Source: Ruegeria sp. HKCCSA071 | Lineage (GTDB): Bacteria; Pseudomonadota; Alphaproteobacteria; Rhodobacterales; Rhodobacteraceae | Direction of reading: 5' to 3' | DNA: 64,000 nucleotides | Assembly (NCBI RefSeq): GCF_017872555.1 | Contig: NZ_JAEDOX010000011.1 | Coordinates: 30,728-94,727 of the forward strand | Part shown: piece after piece, positions 57,043-64,000 of the stretch | Layout of the letters: each line of letters starts with the position of its first letter | Numbering within the stretch: position 1 is the first letter of the stretch | Program-made: the position numbers and the translations under genes | Notes under the pieces: model-generated | Told to the model about the DNA's origin: nothing | The model's database searches: none | What the model saw: the letters and a program-made list of their open reading frames with translations, nothing else

Positions 57043-58296
57043 ATGCGTATTGTTTCATACATCTCCGCAATCTTGCTCGTTGCTATCTTTTCGTTCGTTA
57101 TAGGTATGTGGACGACCCACAAAAACTGGGGGCCCTGGAAGACATTCTCAGAGACCAAAGAGGCCATCAGGTCGTGGAGAGCCACCGGGTATGTCGTCCC
57201 AGATGGAACCTACCTCCAGCGCCCGGCGCGCATGCCATCGGATTCATACGTCGTGCACCAGGCTGATAAAGTCGCGCCCGGCTATGTGCTGATCAACCGG
57301 ATCGCCAATCCCGCGCCCGGCTATCTCACGGACCTCATCGATACCGAAGGCAACGTGCTGCACACGTGGAAGATTGATCATTCAAAAGTTATCGAAGGTG
57401 GGAACGAAGCCGAATTCGTGCACGCCATTCGCCCTCTGCCCGATGGGTCGATCCTTGCCAATTTCGACGACAGCATGGGCATGGCGAGGTTTGATACATG
57501 CGGCGACATCATATGGCGGCGCACAGATATGGTCTTTCACCATTCGCTGACCGAAGATCCCGACCTTGGCGGCTTCTGGACCTGGACCTCCAAAATCTGG
57601 GATGGCGGGCACGATCAGCAAATGGCCCGGATTGATGCGGAAACCGGAGAAACGCTTGAGAGCATTGACCTGGCGAAAGACGTCATCCTTCCTGACCCTA
57701 AGGCGCAACTGGCATTCCGTATTCCCAACGGTTTCAAGTGGCGCTGGGATGCAGAGGCCGATGAAATCCCGGACATCATTCACCCAAATGATGTCGAAGT
57801 CCTGCCATCGGAATGGGCCGGGGCATTCCCTCAATTCTCTGCAGGTGACCTTATCATGTCACACCGAGCAATCGATCTGGTTGGTGTTGTCGATCGGAAG
57901 ACGAAGCGTCTGAAATGGCACAAAGCGGGGCCGTGGGAGCACCAGCACGATGCGGATTTTCATCCCGATGGCACAATTACGGTATACTCGAACAATACCG
58001 ATCGCCGCCGATCCTCCATTATTGAAATGGATATGAAAACCGGTGAGGTGCGCGATAAATTCGCGGGATCCGAATTGGTCTTCGACAGTTTCATCATGGG
58101 GCAGCAGGAACGGCTGCCCAATGGCAATTGGCTGATCTCCTCACCAATGGAGGGCCGGGTGATCGAGGTGACGGCAGACGGGGATTTGGTGCGCGAATTG
58201 TCGAACATACTGACTGACGACTACAATTCGATCATCACAACGGCCGTTCATGTTTCACCCGATTACTTTGACACGCTGCCGTCCTGTGACAATTGA
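57043..58296 (+). CDS. ASST-like membrane-anchored sulfotransferase (first right-hand copy)
   Basis: The 417-residue protein starts at the ATG at 57043 (AGG upstream) with one N-terminal helix (MRIVSYISAILLVAIFSFVI). A six-bladed-propeller-like repeat domain faces the periplasm. Family sites are visible: His247 (IIHPNDVE), Arg275 (SHRAIDL) and His302 (EHQHDAD), the last at the place of the sulfo-histidine in ASSTs. ASSTs move sulfate between phenolic esters without PAPS. It is followed after 71 bp by the GPGAG protein and the membrane sulfotransferase, suggesting one operon. The natural acceptor is unknown; the EPS is the obvious candidate. Confidence 0.8.
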   Translation: MRIVSYISAILLVAIFSFVIGMWTTHKNWGPWKTFSETKEAIRSWRATGYVVPDGTYLQRPARMPSDSYVVHQADKVAPGYVLINRIANPAPGYLTDLIDTEGNVLHTWKIDHSKVIEGGNEAEFVHAIRPLPDGSILANFDDSMGMARFDTCGDIIWRRTDMVFHHSLTEDPDLGGFWTWTSKIWDGGHDQQMARIDAETGETLESIDLAKDVILPDPKAQLAFRIPNGFKWRWDAEADEIPDIIHPNDVEVLPSEWAGAFPQFSAGDLIMSHRAIDLVGVVDRKTKRLKWHKAGPWEHQHDADFHPDGTITVYSNNTDRRRSSIIEMDMKTGEVRDKFAGSELVFDSFIMGQQERLPNGNWLISSPMEGRVIEVTADGDLVRELSNILTDDYNSIITTAVHVSPDYFDTLPSCDN

Positions 58297-58367
58297 AATC
58301 GCAAAAAAAGGCCATCGACCGCGTTTGATAAAGGCGTGTTGGACCCGAAATTACTCAGGAGCAAATC

Positions 58368-58610
58368 ATGAACAGACGATTTTCAGTTACAGCGAGCGCT
58401 GCATTTGCTTTGGTCAGCCTTGCATGTGCCACGCCAGCTCATGCGTATATAGGGCCGGGGGCCGGTCTCGGCGCGATTGGCCTGGCCCTGGCCTTGCTGG
58501 TTGTCGTGGTTTTGCTGATTGCCGGCTTTCTTTGGTTCCCGATCAAGCGGGCACTGAATGCCCGTCGCAACGCCAGGACCGCTGAGACCCCTTCTGACGA
58601 GCGTCATTGA
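58368..58610 (+). CDS. Small GPGAG-motif membrane protein (right copy)
   Basis: The 80-residue protein has a signal-peptide-like start ending in TPAHA, then YIGPGAGLGAIGLALALLV, a second helix and the basic segment FPIKRALNARRNAR. AGGAG precedes the ATG. Its stop overlaps the start of the membrane sulfotransferase (ATGA), indicating coupled translation and probably equal amounts. The left copy at 1,750 keeps the same motif and the same downstream partner. No function is established; a transmembrane partner of the sulfotransferase is the simplest idea. Confidence 0.8.
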   Translation: MNRRFSVTASAAFALVSLACATPAHAYIGPGAGLGAIGLALALLVVVVLLIAGFLWFPIKRALNARRNARTAETPSDERH

Positions 58611-60061
58611 TGATCGCTTTCTGCGTCTCGCTGCTGGCGGTTCTTGGATTTGCAATAGGCTTATTGAAGACCGGAGTTGTTGCGGCGGCCCGGTCTTTGG
58701 TTGCATCCTCGGTTCGCGGGGTTTCTGCGATGTTTGATGCGGAAACCACAGATGAAGAGAAAGAGGTCGCCGTCCGCCGCGCCGCGTTCGAGCTCTTGAA
58801 AGGTGTCTGGCAACTCGCCTGGCGTTTCAGCCTGTCGCTTGTCGCTGCCGGAGCACCAATACTTCTGGCTGATATCGCTGGCCTTGCAACCACCGATGAG
58901 GTGATGGGGCTGATGCTCCGCCTTGATTATATCGTCGCCGTCACTGTGGCAGCGATCCTTATCGCCCGGTTCGTCTCGAAGCGTTTGCCCGGAAACGAGC
59001 CCTCCGAAACCGAAGCCTATTCGGAAGGTGACCGCTTGGTTCACGCTTTGGCTTTTTCAACGCCATTATTAATGAAATCCTTGGCGGCCGCAGATGACAG
59101 GGTCTTTAGGTTCACCAATAAGACAAGGGGATCACGACCTCCGATCTTCATCACTTCCCTGGCCCGAGGTGGCACAACCGCGCTCTTGAACGCATTTTTT
59201 GATATGCCCGTGATCGCAACGCACCAATACCGGGACATGCCATTTATCACCGCCCCCTATCTCTGGTCAGTCCTCGGCGGAAAACGATCAGATCGGGTGA
59301 CACGCCGCGAACGGGCCCATGGTGACGGGCTTGAGATTGACCTCGACAGCCCCGAGGCATTTGACGAAGTGCTATGGCGCCTCTACTGGCCGGACAAATA
59401 TCACCAGAAAGCCATCGATCTTTGGCAAGAGGGTGACAAAAACGAACCAGCCTGTGATCGGCTGCGTAGACATTTTGACAAGATCGTTGCGCTACGGCGC
59501 CCCGGGCAGGTGCAGGCGCGATATCTGTCGAAGAATAACGCAAACATCGCGCGATTAAATGTGTTGCCGTCTTATTTCCCCGGCTGCGACATCATTGTCC
59601 CGCTGCGCCGGCCGGCCGCACATGCGGCCTCACTGCTGCGCCAGCACAAAAACTTTCTTAACCTTCAGGCCGAAGATGATTTCGTTCGCCGCTATATGCT
59701 GGACATCGGGCATCTCGAATTTGGCCTGCTGCACCGGCCCATCGCGTTCGACACGTTCGATCCCGGCCAGATCGATCCAAAGCAACCGGATTACTGGCTG
59801 CACTACTGGATTGCTGCTTTCCACAACGTCGAAAAGCAAAGCGACAGATGCTTGATCGTCACGCAGGATGATCTCAGAGCCCGTCCTGATCAGACAATGC
59901 ACGCTTTGTGCGAGACGTTGGAGCTTCCCCGAAAAGGCCAGTGCTTCGACGGCTATTTTCGCAACACACCAGACCAAACCCCTGACCACTTGTTTGACGC
60001 CGAATTGCTGCATACGGCGAACGCGCTCTACACTAACCTTGATAAGCTGGCCGTGAGATAG
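58607..60061 (+). CDS. Sulfotransferase with N-terminal membrane domain
   Basis: The 484-residue protein has hydrophobic helices near residues 1-20, 70-95 and 105-125. A cytoplasmic sulfotransferase domain follows, with PAPS loop PIFITSLARGGTTALLNAF near residue 183 and THQYRDMPFI after it. The later segment DIIVPLRRPAAHAASLLRQH matches the 3'-phosphate site. Fusion to a membrane domain is unusual for this class. It is coupled to the GPGAG protein and lies between two ASST-like genes. A possible role is to sulfate a membrane lipid or phenolic carrier on the inner face, for use outside by the ASST-like proteins. That relay is an inference. Confidence 0.82.
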   Translation: MMIAFCVSLLAVLGFAIGLLKTGVVAAARSLVASSVRGVSAMFDAETTDEEKEVAVRRAAFELLKGVWQLAWRFSLSLVAAGAPILLADIAGLATTDEVMGLMLRLDYIVAVTVAAILIARFVSKRLPGNEPSETEAYSEGDRLVHALAFSTPLLMKSLAAADDRVFRFTNKTRGSRPPIFITSLARGGTTALLNAFFDMPVIATHQYRDMPFITAPYLWSVLGGKRSDRVTRRERAHGDGLEIDLDSPEAFDEVLWRLYWPDKYHQKAIDLWQEGDKNEPACDRLRRHFDKIVALRRPGQVQARYLSKNNANIARLNVLPSYFPGCDIIVPLRRPAAHAASLLRQHKNFLNLQAEDDFVRRYMLDIGHLEFGLLHRPIAFDTFDPGQIDPKQPDYWLHYWIAAFHNVEKQSDRCLIVTQDDLRARPDQTMHALCETLELPRKGQCFDGYFRNTPDQTPDHLFDAELLHTANALYTNLDKLAVR

Positions 60062-60331
60062 CGGAACTCGAGACAACTAGAAAATCCAGCCCATGACAAT
60101 CGCTCCGAACGCTTGGCTTGGAGCCCTCACCTTGATCATATCTTCGTACAGAAAAAGTAAGTCCAAAGACATCTAACTACCTGACTGAAAAGTGATTTAT
60201 TTCCTTATGGCGGTTACCTGCACTCTGATGGATGGCTGTGTTTTTTTGAAAAGCGACCTGTTTTGGTGTAAGGTCACCCAGAATTCATAAGTTTTTTTTT
60301 CGAGCTGATCATCTCAAGGTCAAAACCGGTG

Positions 60332-61723
60332 ATGGAAAAGCTTCTTTTTAAGAAAGTCGAGCTTTGGGTCTTGGGGCTGGTTCTGGTCACAGGGCTGTTA
60401 TGCATGGTCCTGTTTGGTGCGGTCGTTCTCGATGAATACCGGGGAAATGAAGATCGGGGTGGCGATCACTTCGGAGCGATAGGTGAAGTGGCACTGGCAC
60501 TGGCCGAAATCCCCGAGAACGCGCGGCAAGCAATTAAGCAGATTGGGCGACCGGACACCAAAATGATGCCCTTTCTTCGTCTTTCAGCGGATGCAGATTT
60601 GCCCGCCGGATGGTCATGGAAGCAACCGCCTGGCTCTGGTGGACTGACCGGGTACTTGTTAATAAGCCGCTATAACGGCGATCAGGCGCGACACGTGATC
60701 GAGTTGATGTCTCTGGAGACCGGAGAGATTCTCAGGACTTGGTCACCAGAGCCCGAAACGTTGCTGGCCACTGTTAACCGACTTCCGGAATTTGATGGGT
60801 TCGCACGCTACGAAAACTGGAATAACGCCTATTTTCGCTATATCCACCCGTACCTGACCGAAGAAGGGGATCTTCTGGTCAAAAACCACATTGCGCCGCT
60901 GTTCATGTTAACACCTTGCGGTGACGTCCGATGGTCACGAAGCGAATATTTGTTTCACCATTCAACCAGCCCTGACGGACAGGGTGGTTTCTGGATCCCA
61001 AGCTACAAGCTGAATGACTGGCCTGAAAACCTGTCACCTAAATTTGCCCGCGAATCTCTGGTGCGAGTAAATGCCAAAGGTGAAGTGGTTTTCGAAGAGG
61101 CGCTGGATGAAATTTTAGATAGCAACGGTTTGCGCCACCTGCTGTTCCCCGCCGCCAATTTTTATCACGACCCAATGCACCTGAACGACATCGAGCCGGT
61201 TCTTACCAATGGGCCTCATTGGAAAAGTGGGGACCTGTTTCTGAGTTTGCGCACACCGTCTCTTGTTATGCTCTACCGGCCGTCGACCCACGAAATCATC
61301 TGGTCCCAGGCAGGCCCCTGGTTGTCGCAGCATGACGTGGACATCCTTGATGATCACCGGATCGCGGTGTTCAACAATAACGCCTATGATCGCGGGCTTG
61401 GCGCACGTGTGGAAGGCATAAGCGAAACTTTGATCTATGATTTTGAGGATGGTTCAGTGGAAAGCCCCTTTCGTGCGGCATTGGAAGATTTGGGGGCCGC
61501 GACAGTATCGGAAGGTTTGCAGGATTTCACACCGTCCGGGCACTTGATTTTCGAAGAAGCAAACCGTGGCCGCGTATTCGCACTCAATAGCGCTGGTCAG
61601 ATTGTCGCTACATTCGTCAACAGGGCACAAAACGGAGAGACTTATTCCCTGGGATGGTCACGTTACATATCTCAACCTCACGGCGAGAAAGCCCTGAAAG
61701 CCATCTCTGACAGCGGCTGTTAG
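60332..61723 (+). CDS. ASST-like membrane-anchored sulfotransferase (second right-hand copy)
   Basis: The 463-residue protein (ATG at 60332; a GTG directly before it) has an N-terminal helix (ELWVLGLVLVTGLLCMVLF) and a propeller domain like the copy at 57,043. The three family sites are conserved: His283 (DPMHLNDIE), Arg307 (LSLRTPS) and His334 (LSQHDVD). It lies 270 bp after the membrane sulfotransferase, so it may have its own promoter. The order small protein, sulfotransferase, ASST-like matches the left end, where this copy corresponds to the gene at 1-1,023. Confidence 0.8.
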   Translation: MEKLLFKKVELWVLGLVLVTGLLCMVLFGAVVLDEYRGNEDRGGDHFGAIGEVALALAEIPENARQAIKQIGRPDTKMMPFLRLSADADLPAGWSWKQPPGSGGLTGYLLISRYNGDQARHVIELMSLETGEILRTWSPEPETLLATVNRLPEFDGFARYENWNNAYFRYIHPYLTEEGDLLVKNHIAPLFMLTPCGDVRWSRSEYLFHHSTSPDGQGGFWIPSYKLNDWPENLSPKFARESLVRVNAKGEVVFEEALDEILDSNGLRHLLFPAANFYHDPMHLNDIEPVLTNGPHWKSGDLFLSLRTPSLVMLYRPSTHEIIWSQAGPWLSQHDVDILDDHRIAVFNNNAYDRGLGARVEGISETLIYDFEDGSVESPFRAALEDLGAATVSEGLQDFTPSGHLIFEEANRGRVFALNSAGQIVATFVNRAQNGETYSLGWSRYISQPHGEKALKAISDSGC

Positions 61724-61846
61724 GGTCACGAACCTATGCATCCCCATCGCAAATATTTTCTAATTCAGGGCACTTATTGTAATGTTGCCCAAGAATACTT
61801 GGCCCTGTCACCACCGGGCACACTTTGTTTTTGTTAAATAGAAGTC

Positions 61847-63595
61847 ATGAGCATACTCGAAAAAGATAGCGTGTTCTTAATTAGGCGTGAGCGCCGAAAC
61901 GTGGCCGTCTTCATTGCGCTGGCAATCACAATTGTACTGACGATTATCTTGCGGTTATGGGGAATTGAAGCCCGTAGTCTTTCTCATCCGGAAATCTACG
62001 TTCCCGGTATCTCTCTTGTTCCCGGCATCTCCGAGCCCCCCCCACGGCTTGGGCTTACGGAAACGATCTGGTGGCACTTTCATGACGAGCCGCACCCCAT
62101 GGGGTGGTATGTGGCCATGTTGGGCTGGACCAAAACGTTCGGAACCTCTCATCTCGCGCTACGGTTTCCGGGTGTCCTGTTTGCCTTGGGCTCCATCCCG
62201 CTGATTTTCCTGATCGCGCGAAGCGTATTCGGATCGACCGTGGCATGCCTGGCCGCGCTATTGCTGGCGCTCCATGGCTTTCACATCGCATGGAGCCAGA
62301 TGGCCCGCATGTATGTTGCCGGGGCTTTCCTGTCACTCTTAGCAACCTGGCTTTTGATTACCCTTGTAAGGACACGCAGACCGAGACCTGGAATCGAGAT
62401 TGCTTATGTTGCTGCGGTCATGGCCGGAATTCTGACGGTCGAGTTCTTCTGGCCATTGATCCTGCTTCACCTGTTCTGGACAATATTGGTTCTGCCCCGG
62501 CCCAATGTAGAGGTTGAATATCTTGCGCATCGGTGGCGGACCCCCAGGCTGTTCCAAATACAAGCCCTAGCCTTTATCCTGTCCGCGCCAGCACTGACGC
62601 ATGCAGTTTACCGCGCGCGAAAAGCTGCGGTACGCGATCCAAATCCCGAATTTCTGGTAGAATACTTCTCCTTCGGGTTTCTATATGCGAAGGATCACCG
62701 CATCATTCCGATGCTACAGATCGGACCAGCCTGGACCTGGATTATTCTTATCTTTGCCCTCGTGTTGCTGGCAGCTAGTCTGAGAGCGCCAAAGCGCGAA
62801 GCGCCGGTTGTAAGCTTGGAGCGAAACATTCCTTTTTGGATTTTGGGTTTTGCAGCTATCTGTTCAGCCTGTTTCATGCTGTGGCTTGCCTCGATCGCTC
62901 ACCGCCGGACCGAATTGCTGACGGCAATGTCCGTTTTACCCTTTCTTGCGCTCCTTATTCCGACCATGGGCACGGCATGGCGCGCGCTAATCCCGAGACT
63001 GCCATCGAAAACCCTGCACTACCCTCAGGAACGAACCTTGCTCCTATGGCTTCTTGCAGTGGCTTCTCCGCAGATCATTTTTGTGGCGTCCTACAAGGTA
63101 TATGTTCTGGCCGACCGGGCCTTTTTACTCTTCATACCCTACTATCTAATCCTCTGTGCAGCGGGAGCCGTCTGGATGTTCCGACGCCCGCCCCTCAGGC
63201 TGGTGTCGATAGGGATATGCGTCATCGTGTTTGTGTTCAGTATACCTTATGCCGCCCAAAAGCCCGGTGCCCCAAACGATTACCAGGGAATTGCACAAGC
63301 GATGCTGCCTGAAATGCGCCCTGATGACCTTGTCTTTATGCGGCAGGCACGCGACTGGACGGATACACCTCTGTTCTATTACATCAACGACGCTAATTTT
63401 ATTGTATCGGAGCATGAGGCCGCCTTGCGTGCTCATCCAAGTGCCCGTGTCTGGTTGGTCACTTGGCCGGACGAAGGAACCCCAACAGTATCCGATGCGC
63501 GGCGCGCAGCACTTCGAGGCTATAGGCAAACATTAATAATCGAAAAACGACGGGCCAACGCAGAACTCTTTGAACCCAGAACAAAGACCCATTGA
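61847..63595 (+). CDS. GT39/GT-C-like membrane glycosyltransferase
   Basis: The 582-residue polytopic protein resembles the enzyme at 55,346, with a helix, a long first periplasmic loop, then about ten helices and a soluble tail. The loop has RSLSHPEIYVPG and WWHFHDEPHPMG instead of the usual YDE motif, so the catalytic acidic residue may be Glu in HPEIY or Asp-Glu in HDEPH. HGFHIAWSQMARMY matches the SQxARxY segment of the first enzyme. It probably transfers a sugar from a polyprenyl carrier outside the membrane. Confidence 0.8.
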   Translation: MSILEKDSVFLIRRERRNVAVFIALAITIVLTIILRLWGIEARSLSHPEIYVPGISLVPGISEPPPRLGLTETIWWHFHDEPHPMGWYVAMLGWTKTFGTSHLALRFPGVLFALGSIPLIFLIARSVFGSTVACLAALLLALHGFHIAWSQMARMYVAGAFLSLLATWLLITLVRTRRPRPGIEIAYVAAVMAGILTVEFFWPLILLHLFWTILVLPRPNVEVEYLAHRWRTPRLFQIQALAFILSAPALTHAVYRARKAAVRDPNPEFLVEYFSFGFLYAKDHRIIPMLQIGPAWTWIILIFALVLLAASLRAPKREAPVVSLERNIPFWILGFAAICSACFMLWLASIAHRRTELLTAMSVLPFLALLIPTMGTAWRALIPRLPSKTLHYPQERTLLLWLLAVASPQIIFVASYKVYVLADRAFLLFIPYYLILCAAGAVWMFRRPPLRLVSIGICVIVFVFSIPYAAQKPGAPNDYQGIAQAMLPEMRPDDLVFMRQARDWTDTPLFYYINDANFIVSEHEAALRAHPSARVWLVTWPDEGTPTVSDARRAALRGYRQTLIIEKRRANAELFEPRTKTH

Positions 63596-63884
63596 TCTCA
63601 GCGATTACCAGTCGAAACCCAAGCCATGACCTGAGTGACATTCTATATCTTGGAACGTCCAATGACCAAAAGTCCGCAACAGATACATAGCTTCACGGAA
63701 GAGCGGCTGTTTTAGAATTTGAGAAGTTTTTTAACTTTGAATCAATCTATTACCGACATAATAGACAAAATATAACCAAATTGTTTAGCGCTTTGCTTTT
63801 TTGAAATTCTGCCTATTATACTCGATAAGTATCCCTTATCATGACTGATTGATTTCGCCGGAAAATGCGCGCAGAATGTGCCTC

Positions 63885-64000
63885 ATGAAGCCTCTTGCGC
63901 CTTACCTCCCCAGCCCCTCCCCTGCCCTCTCCGCAGAAGATCAGGAGGCGCTCACCGATCTTTATGTGCGCGGCACGCCAGCCAATACGCTGCGCGCTTA
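63885..64000 (+). CDS. Tyrosine recombinase/integrase, N-terminal part only
   Basis: From the ATG at 63885 the frame reads MKPLAPYLPSPSPALSAEDQ and then YVRGTPANTLRAY, the start of the core-binding domain of tyrosine recombinases. Only 38 codons lie inside the window. It follows an AT-rich gap (63,596-63,884) that shows no other gene. It may mark the edge of the accessory locus, but att sites were not found. Confidence 0.6.
   Translation, partial: MKPLAPYLPSPSPALSAEDQEALTDLYVRGTPANTLRA

Noticed and set aside
1..64000. CRISPR arrays, rRNA or tRNA genes
   Set aside because: No regularly spaced direct repeats and no conserved rRNA or tRNA sequence were recognised on reading the window.
1..64000. 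Plasmid or chromid location of the locus
   Set aside because: EPS loci of this group are often extrachromosomal, but no replication or partition gene is in the window to support it.

Overview
The window looks like a marine alphaproteobacterium of the Rhodobacterales (Roseobacter group). The clearest pointer is a protein ending in a VPLPA-type sorting signal (23,497-24,027) together with an exosortase/EpsI fusion of the XrtD type (34,519-36,138), a pairing typical of that group. Nearly the whole 64 kb is one large surface-polysaccharide locus: sugar-nucleotide synthesis, glycosyltransferases, flippase, polymerase, chain-length control, export, sulfation and protein sorting. No rRNA, tRNA or CRISPR array was seen.

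Layout. (1) 1-1,977, minus strand: an arylsulfotransferase-like (ASST-like) protein cut by the window edge, a frameshifted and truncated membrane sulfotransferase, and a small GPGAG-motif membrane protein. (2) 2,189-8,683, minus: a B12-binding radical SAM protein and a tightly overlapping operon for a CDP-linked deoxysugar (rfbF, rfbG, C-methyltransferase, SDR reductase/epimerase) ending in a GtrA-like protein. (3) 9,340-24,027: FAD oxidoreductase, asparagine synthase, OmpR/histidine-kinase pair, two large GT-C-like membrane proteins, FkbM methyltransferase, GT2, acyltransferase and the VPLPA-CTERM protein. (4) 24,094-36,138: the exosortase-type EPS machinery. One arm on the minus strand encodes AAA ATPase, Wzz-like protein, tyrosine autokinase and GT2. 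The divergent plus arm encodes ExoY-like sugar transferase, TPR lipoprotein, export protein, outer-membrane barrel and XrtD. (5) 36,336-49,813: an IS-scarred, AT-richer variable core with GT4, GDP-mannose dehydrogenase-like enzyme, flippase, two more glycosyltransferases, polymerase/ligase, a Caps_synth protein and three sulfotransferases. (6) 49,931-53,715: two closely related right-handed beta-helix proteins in inverted orientation. (7) 53,932-63,595: a GtrB-like GT2, two GT39-like membrane glycosyltransferases and an intact sulfation module (ASST-like, GPGAG small protein, membrane sulfotransferase, second ASST-like). (8) The window ends inside a tyrosine recombinase.

How the parts fit. 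Precursor enzymes make CDP-deoxyhexose and probably GDP-mannuronate. The ExoY-like enzyme starts a lipid-linked repeat unit, GTs extend it, and the Wzx-like flippase and Wzy-like protein move and polymerise it. The Wzz-like protein and its kinase set chain length, and the export protein and barrel carry it out. Sulfotransferases suggest that the product is sulfated. The most interesting candidate system is the three-gene set GPGAG protein + membrane-anchored sulfotransferase + ASST-like protein. It occurs in the same order at both ends of the locus, intact on the right and decayed on the left. It may be an unrecognised two-stage sulfation route that works across the inner membrane.

Mobile-element traces are informative. 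An IS481-family element sits exactly in a CTAG palindrome that supplied the stop codons of two convergent genes. It carries a nested IS3-type fragment. Remnants of IS630- and IS5-type elements flank the variable core.
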